A stretch of 64,000 nucleotides of DNA from Nitrospira sp. UBA6493 (GTDB taxonomy: Bacteria > Nitrospirota > Nitrospiria > Nitrospirales > Nitrospiraceae): contig DJMJ01000041.1 in the NCBI GenBank assembly GCA_002435325.1, positions 137,329 to 201,328 on the forward strand. The letters are read 5' to 3'. The stretch's first letter is position 1, and every line of letters begins with the position of its first letter. The position numbers and the translations under genes were made by a program. The notes beneath the pieces were generated by a model that saw only the letters and a list, made by a program, of their open reading frames with translations, did no database searches and was not told where the DNA came from. Shown piece by piece: positions 60,299 through 64,000 of the stretch.

Positions 60299-61915
60299 TC
60301 ACCGGCCCGCGAATCGGCCCAATTTTCTTTTCACCATCCCCCCGACCACATCCAATTCTTCCGACTTCAACAGCACGTGGACGCCGAGATACCCGCCCAC
60401 ACTCAGGCCGATGGCCACGAACAGCACCACGGTCTTGGCGATCCATTCATCAGGCCTCGCCCAGACCTCCTCCCCGGCTCCCCAGACACAGGCCGCGACG
60501 AGAGGGAGGCAGGCCAGCATCGACCGGAATAAGGATCGCCCGACTGAGCCCCATTCCACCCCGCCGAGCCGCCGATTCAATACCACAATCAGGATCCCGC
60601 CGTTCACCATCGCAGCCAAGGCGGTTGCCAGCGCCAACCCGGCCGCGCCCAGGACCGGCATCAAGGCGAGCGAGAAGACAATATTCGCCGCCACGGCAAT
60701 CGCGGCGGAAATCGCGGGCAACTTGGTATCTTGCATAGAATAAAATGCCGCGACGATGATCCGCACTCCGCCAAAGGCCCAGAGCCCCACGGCATAGCAC
60801 AAGACTGTCAGGGCCGTTTCAGCCGTGTCGTGAGCGGTAAACGTGCCGTGCTCGAAGAACAGGTGGACGATCGGCGTACGGAGCAGAATCAATCCAACCA
60901 TGGCTGGCAGGATGATGAAGAGAATCATGCGGAGGCCAAACCCGAACGTCGCGCGCAATTCATCCATGGCGCCCCGCGCGGCCTGGGCCGAGAGCGTGGG
61001 CAGAATCGCCGTCGCCAAGGCAACACCAAAAATCCCCAGCGGGAACTGAATCAGCCGCATTCCGTAAAACAGATAGGTGGGGCCTCCGGCGAAGAACGAG
61101 GCGAGAATCGTGCTCACCGTCAAATTCACTTGCGTGACCGACAGGCCCAAGAGCGAGGGCACCATAAGCTGGCCGATGCGGCGCACGCCGGGATGCCCGG
61201 GCTCGAAGCGAAAACCGAAGAGGAGGCCGCGCAGCTTGAGGCTGGGAAGCTGCATGGCGAATTGCGCCGCGCCGCCCGCCACCACTCCGATCGCCACACC
61301 GACAATCGGGTCCGGCAAGAGCGGGGAGACATAGAGCGCGCAGCCGATCATGAAGATGTTCAGAAACAGCGGGGAAAACGCCGGTGCCGCAAAGGCCCGC
61401 ACCGAGTTCAGAACGCCCATCGCCAGGGCCGCAAGACTGATGAACAACAAGTAGGGAAACATCACCCGCGTGAGCAACGTCGCCAACGCGAGCTTGTTCT
61501 CATCGGCATGAAAGCCCGGCGCCAGCACCCACACCAGCCAGGGCGCGGCCAGGATTCCGAGCATCGTCACGAAGGTGACAATGGTCAGTAAGGTGGTGAA
61601 GACCGCGCTCGCCAACTCCCAGGCTTCGCGCTTGCTGCGGAGCGTGTGGTACTCGGTAAAGACCGGAATAAAGGCCGAGGACATGGAGCCTTCGGCAAAG
61701 AGCTCGCGCAGCAGACTGGGAATACGGAAGGCGACATAAAATGCATCGGCCGCCGCCGTGGCCCCAAACAGACGGGCCAGCACCATGTCCCGGATAAATC
61801 CGAGGATACGGCTGGCGAATGTGCCAAGACCGATCAAGCCGGCGGCTTTCACCACCGAATGTTGTTCGCTCGTGCCGGCTTTTGCGGAGGGAGCGGGTAC
61901 GCTCGATTCAGACAT
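60299..61915 (-). CDS. murJ: Lipid II flippase MurJ
   Basis: MOP-superfamily flippase that moves lipid II across the inner membrane for peptidoglycan synthesis. The 538-residue product has 14 predicted transmembrane helices. The N-terminal block GLIGLGTFASRILGFIRDMVLARLFGATAAADAFYVAFRIPSLLRELFAEGSMSSAFIPVF is conserved (cited in parts: SRILGFIRDMVLARLFG; FRIPSLLRELFAEGSMS). The Arg and Glu of GFIRD and RELFAEGS match residues needed for transport in known MurJ proteins. The ATG at 61915 follows a near-leaderless promoter, and a signal-free Ser/Ala-rich N-terminus of about 20 residues precedes helix one. It leads murJ-ogt-dtd. Confidence 0.95.
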   Translation of the reverse strand: MSESSVPAPSAKAGTSEQHSVVKAAGLIGLGTFASRILGFIRDMVLARLFGATAAADAFYVAFRIPSLLRELFAEGSMSSAFIPVFTEYHTLRSKREAWELASAVFTTLLTIVTFVTMLGILAAPWLVWVLAPGFHADENKLALATLLTRVMFPYLLFISLAALAMGVLNSVRAFAAPAFSPLFLNIFMIGCALYVSPLLPDPIVGVAIGVVAGGAAQFAMQLPSLKLRGLLFGFRFEPGHPGVRRIGQLMVPSLLGLSVTQVNLTVSTILASFFAGGPTYLFYGMRLIQFPLGIFGVALATAILPTLSAQAARGAMDELRATFGFGLRMILFIILPAMVGLILLRTPIVHLFFEHGTFTAHDTAETALTVLCYAVGLWAFGGVRIIVAAFYSMQDTKLPAISAAIAVAANIVFSLALMPVLGAAGLALATALAAMVNGGILIVVLNRRLGGVEWGSVGRSLFRSMLACLPLVAACVWGAGEEVWARPDEWIAKTVVLFVAIGLSVGGYLGVHVLLKSEELDVVGGMVKRKLGRFAGR

Positions 61916-61944
61916 GGAAACGGATTCTAGCGGAACCACGGCGA
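61864..61944. repeat. murJ promoter/start region, copy 1 of a direct repeat
   Basis: Aligns without gaps to 63488-63568 (about 66 of 80 positions by eye). It holds the murJ start codon, the first 17 codons and the -10 box. Confidence 0.75.
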
Positions 61945-61952
61945 AGCGTCTA
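61924..61952 (-). promoter_or_regulatory. Predicted promoter of murJ
   Basis: Minus strand TAGACG (61947-61952), 17-bp spacer and TAGAAT (61924-61929). The -10 ends 8 bp before the ATG at 61915; no Shine-Dalgarno sequence fits. Confidence 0.6.
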
Positions 61953-62027
61953 TCGAATGGGAGATGTGCGCGGCATCGTGGCGCTTCCAAGCGTGGTGGC
62001 GAAAGCAGGGAACGATGCTGACGGACT

Positions 62028-62056
62028 TTTTCAATCTCCTGAGACTGTGCTAGGGT
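62028..62056 (+). promoter_or_regulatory. Predicted promoter of the cytochrome P450 gene
   Basis: TTTTCA (62028-62033), 17-bp spacer, TAGGGT (62051-62056). The -10 ends 10 bp before the ATG at 62067, again predicting an almost leaderless mRNA. Confidence 0.4.
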
Positions 62057-62066
62057 CCATCCGATC

Positions 62067-63449
62067 ATGCCACACCCGATTCAATCCTTCACCCTTGTCG
62101 ATATTCCAGGCGGTGGTCCCCTGCTCGGCCACCTGCGCGCCTTCAAGCGGAGCCCGTTGGAAACGATGGCGGCCTGGTGGCGCCAGCACGGCGATGCCCT
62201 GCGGTTCAGGCTCGGCCCCAAGACCATTTATCTCGTCAGTCATCCCGATCTGGCCGACGAGATTCTCGTCCAGCAAGCCGACCGCTTCGTGAAGGTGTAC
62301 GACCCCCGGCGGCCGGCCGGCCTCGCGCTGGTCCTGGGCAACGGATTGGTGACCAGTTCGGGCAAGATCTGGAAGCGCCACCGGCGCATCATCCAGCCGG
62401 TCTTTCACCGCTCCCGGATGGCGGCCATGGCCGATCGAATGGCGCTGGTGGGTGAACAGCGGCTAGCCGGTTGGGCGGACAAGGCGGGACAGCCGGTCGA
62501 CATCGCCGCCGAAATGATTCAACTGGCCCTGGAAGTGATCTCGCAAACCATGTTCACTACCAGCGTGGCCCAGCATATCGAGCAGATCAACCATGCCCTG
62601 CGCGTGAGCCTGAAGTACGCGTTCGACTCGTTTCACAATCCGCTGCGCCTGCCTCTGTGGGTGCCGACCTCGCGCAACCGTGAATTTCGTGCGGTCATGC
62701 AGTTCATGGACAGACTGATCTACGGACTGCTCGCCGAGCGGCGCCGAAGCGGGGAAACGCATGACGATCTCCTGGATCTGCTCTTTCAGGCTCGCGATGA
62801 GGACACCGGAGCCGGGCTCAGCGATCTAGAGCTGCGTGACGAAGCCCTCACCATCTTTGCCGCAGGGCACGAGACCACCGCGAATGCGCTGGCCTGGGCA
62901 TGGTATCTTCTCGCCACCCATCCGGAGGCGAACGCGCGGTTTCACGAGGAAGTGGACCGGGTCCTTCAGGGGCGAACGCCAACCGCCGACGATCTGCCAC
63001 ACCTCCCTTACACACGCGCGGTATTCGATGAAACGCTCCGGTTGTATCCGCCGGCCCCGGCCATCCAGCGCAAGGCGGCGACCAACGCCACCGTCGGCGG
63101 GCTGTCACTGCCGGCCGGCGCGCTCGTCCTCGTCGGGGTGTACAACCTGCACAGACATCCGGCCTACTGGCGCGACCCAGAACGATTTCTGCCGGAACGA
63201 TGGCTGGACGGCGAACGGCCGGCTGCCCGTTGCGCCTATCTGCCCTTCGGCGCCGGGCCGCGAGCCTGCGTGGGGACGCACTTCGTGACCGTGGAAGGGC
63301 CGCTGCTCCTGGCCCTGATCGGCCGCCGCTATGATCTGCGACTGGCCCAGGAGAGCGTCGAGCCTGAACTCATGGTAACCTTGAGGCCGAAAGGCGGCAT
63401 CCGCATGACGATCCAGCCGCGACACGCGCCGGTTATATCCGCCGCCTAA
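62067..63449 (+). CDS. Cytochrome P450
   Basis: Haem-thiolate monooxygenase of 460 residues. The I-helix oxygen-binding motif AGHETT is at residues 266-271, the ExxR motif is in DETLRLYPPAP, and the haem-binding loop FGAGPRACVG has the axial Cys401. No transmembrane anchor is present, so it is soluble and needs separate redox partners (ferredoxin and reductase), which are not in the window. The sequence resembles the bacterial CYP group near CYP102/CYP4-type folds that hydroxylate fatty acids or terpenes, but the substrate cannot be told. It lies between murJ, from which it diverges, and a degraded copy of the murJ start region. Confidence 0.93.
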   Translation: MPHPIQSFTLVDIPGGGPLLGHLRAFKRSPLETMAAWWRQHGDALRFRLGPKTIYLVSHPDLADEILVQQADRFVKVYDPRRPAGLALVLGNGLVTSSGKIWKRHRRIIQPVFHRSRMAAMADRMALVGEQRLAGWADKAGQPVDIAAEMIQLALEVISQTMFTTSVAQHIEQINHALRVSLKYAFDSFHNPLRLPLWVPTSRNREFRAVMQFMDRLIYGLLAERRRSGETHDDLLDLLFQARDEDTGAGLSDLELRDEALTIFAAGHETTANALAWAWYLLATHPEANARFHEEVDRVLQGRTPTADDLPHLPYTRAVFDETLRLYPPAPAIQRKAATNATVGGLSLPAGALVLVGVYNLHRHPAYWRDPERFLPERWLDGERPAARCAYLPFGAGPRACVGTHFVTVEGPLLLALIGRRYDLRLAQESVEPELMVTLRPKGGIRMTIQPRHAPVISAA

Positions 63450-63487
63450 AGGGAATGACCGCGATGGTCCTCCGGTGGTCAATTGCT

Positions 63488-63568
63488 GTTCGCTCGTACC
63501 TGCTTGTGCGGAGGTCGCGGATGCGCTCGATTCAGATGTGGATGCGGATTCTAGCGAAACAACGGCAC
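63488..63568. repeat. Degraded copy of the murJ promoter and first codons
   Basis: Copy 2 of the direct repeat, in the same orientation as copy 1. The ATTCTA (-10 on the minus strand, 63548-63553) is kept, the -35 is lost, and the murJ start codon has become ACA (63537-63539). The coding similarity ends after about 20 codons. Confidence 0.75.
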
Positions 63569-64000
63569 GGTACTCATCGAAGCAGACATTTCCAGACAAT
63601 TAAGGCTTTAGAGCATGCGATTGGATTTCTTATTGATACAAGGCGCACGTGGTGCGAAAGGCGGGATTTGATTGGGGGCCAACTCAGCCCCCTCAATGCT
63701 TATGCGAGTTTCACAGGTTGTATGGCCTGAATTCAATGACTTGTCGTCAGAAAAGGAGTGCGATTGAGCGAGAAGGAATGACCGGAAAGTAGCTCTGCTA
63801 TACGACCGTTTTACGACCGCACCGATTAATCGAATGGGAGTGCACAGACTTCGTCTCGTTCCTTGTGTCTTCAATTCATTGTCTGTTCGCGAATGCCTAC
63901 GGCCACCGGGTAGCGACAGGCGGCTGTTGATGCTCTGGTGCATTGCAATATGGGGTGTCAATTATCGTTGCATGGATCCAACGTCAGAATTCGACCCAAA
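63569..64000. other. No gene recognised; richer in A and T, contains a hairpin
   Basis: The 430 bases at the right end contain no convincing gene on either strand. An inverted repeat GGGGGC (63674-63679) / GCCCCC (63687-63692), with outer TTGA/TCAA arms at 63668 and 63693, could be a terminator. The longest open frame (minus strand, 63608-63961) shows no domain. The base composition is less GC-rich than the genes to the left. Confidence 0.4.

Noticed and set aside
63105..63599. Minus-strand open frame of 164 codons overlapping the P450 end
   Set aside because: Its N-terminal text resembles the MurJ N-terminus only because of the duplicated promoter region; the rest is antisense to P450.
63668..63696. 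Attachment site or tRNA end near the hairpin at the right edge
   Set aside because: No tRNA-like T-loop sequence, integrase gene or matching direct repeat could be found.
63608..63961. Minus-strand open frame of 117 codons at the right end
   Set aside because: No domain, no Shine-Dalgarno sequence or promoter, and unusual composition; not supported as a gene.

Overview
The window looks like chromosome of a Gram-negative, high-GC bacterium, most likely Nitrospira or a close relative (Nitrospirota). That placement is inference: it rests on base composition, protein flavour and gene mix, not on a search. The outer-membrane and LPS machinery (lptE, gmhA, heptose-1-phosphate adenylyltransferase, surA) shows a diderm cell. 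No rRNA, tRNA, CRISPR array, transposase or phage gene was recognised.

Layout. 1-7.1 kb: holA, lptE, leuS (minus strand), a methyltransferase, a HAD nucleotidase and der. 7.3-11.2 kb: a secreted protein with an internal duplication, an ECF sigma factor with a zinc-type anti-sigma factor, and a secreted helical-repeat protein. 11.4-15 kb: a broken hybrid histidine kinase and a response regulator. 15-22.8 kb: an M20 peptidase, small envelope proteins, a beta-hydroxyacid dehydrogenase, an acetate-transporter-like protein, two M50-like membrane proteases and an HTH/metallo-beta-lactamase fusion. 22.9-28.7 kb: a minus-strand run of two M16 proteins, phosphoglycolate phosphatase and a small secreted protein, with pyruvate kinase beside it. 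28.8-38.4 kb: an accessory stretch with a barnase/barstar pair, hemL, a nuclease-like gene, a TIR-domain protein and a frameshifted metalloprotease. 38.2-42.4 kb: an orphan CARF-protein operon diverging from a heptose operon (gmhA, an unknown gene, a SprT-like gene). 42.4-50 kb: two more broken sensor kinases. 50.2-63.4 kb: heptose-1-P adenylyltransferase, mfd, two parvulin-type chaperones, engB, mtgA, an Ntn hydrolase, dtd, ogt, murJ and a cytochrome P450.

Three signals stand out. First, many genes have a sigma70-type promoter whose -10 hexamer (often TAGNNT) ends only 6-12 bp before the start codon, with no Shine-Dalgarno sequence, which predicts leaderless or near-leaderless mRNAs. Second, coding damage is concentrated in three related CACHE-type sensor kinases (one small deletion, one 1-nt frameshift, three in-frame TAG codons) and one large metalloprotease, while the housekeeping genes are intact. 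Third, several genes could belong to stress or defence functions: an orphan TIR protein, an orphan CARF protein and a barnase/barstar pair. The P450 gene lies between two diverged copies of the murJ promoter region.

Start codons were chosen from Shine-Dalgarno matches, predicted leaderless promoters, signal peptides and family length. Where these disagree the alternatives are given.
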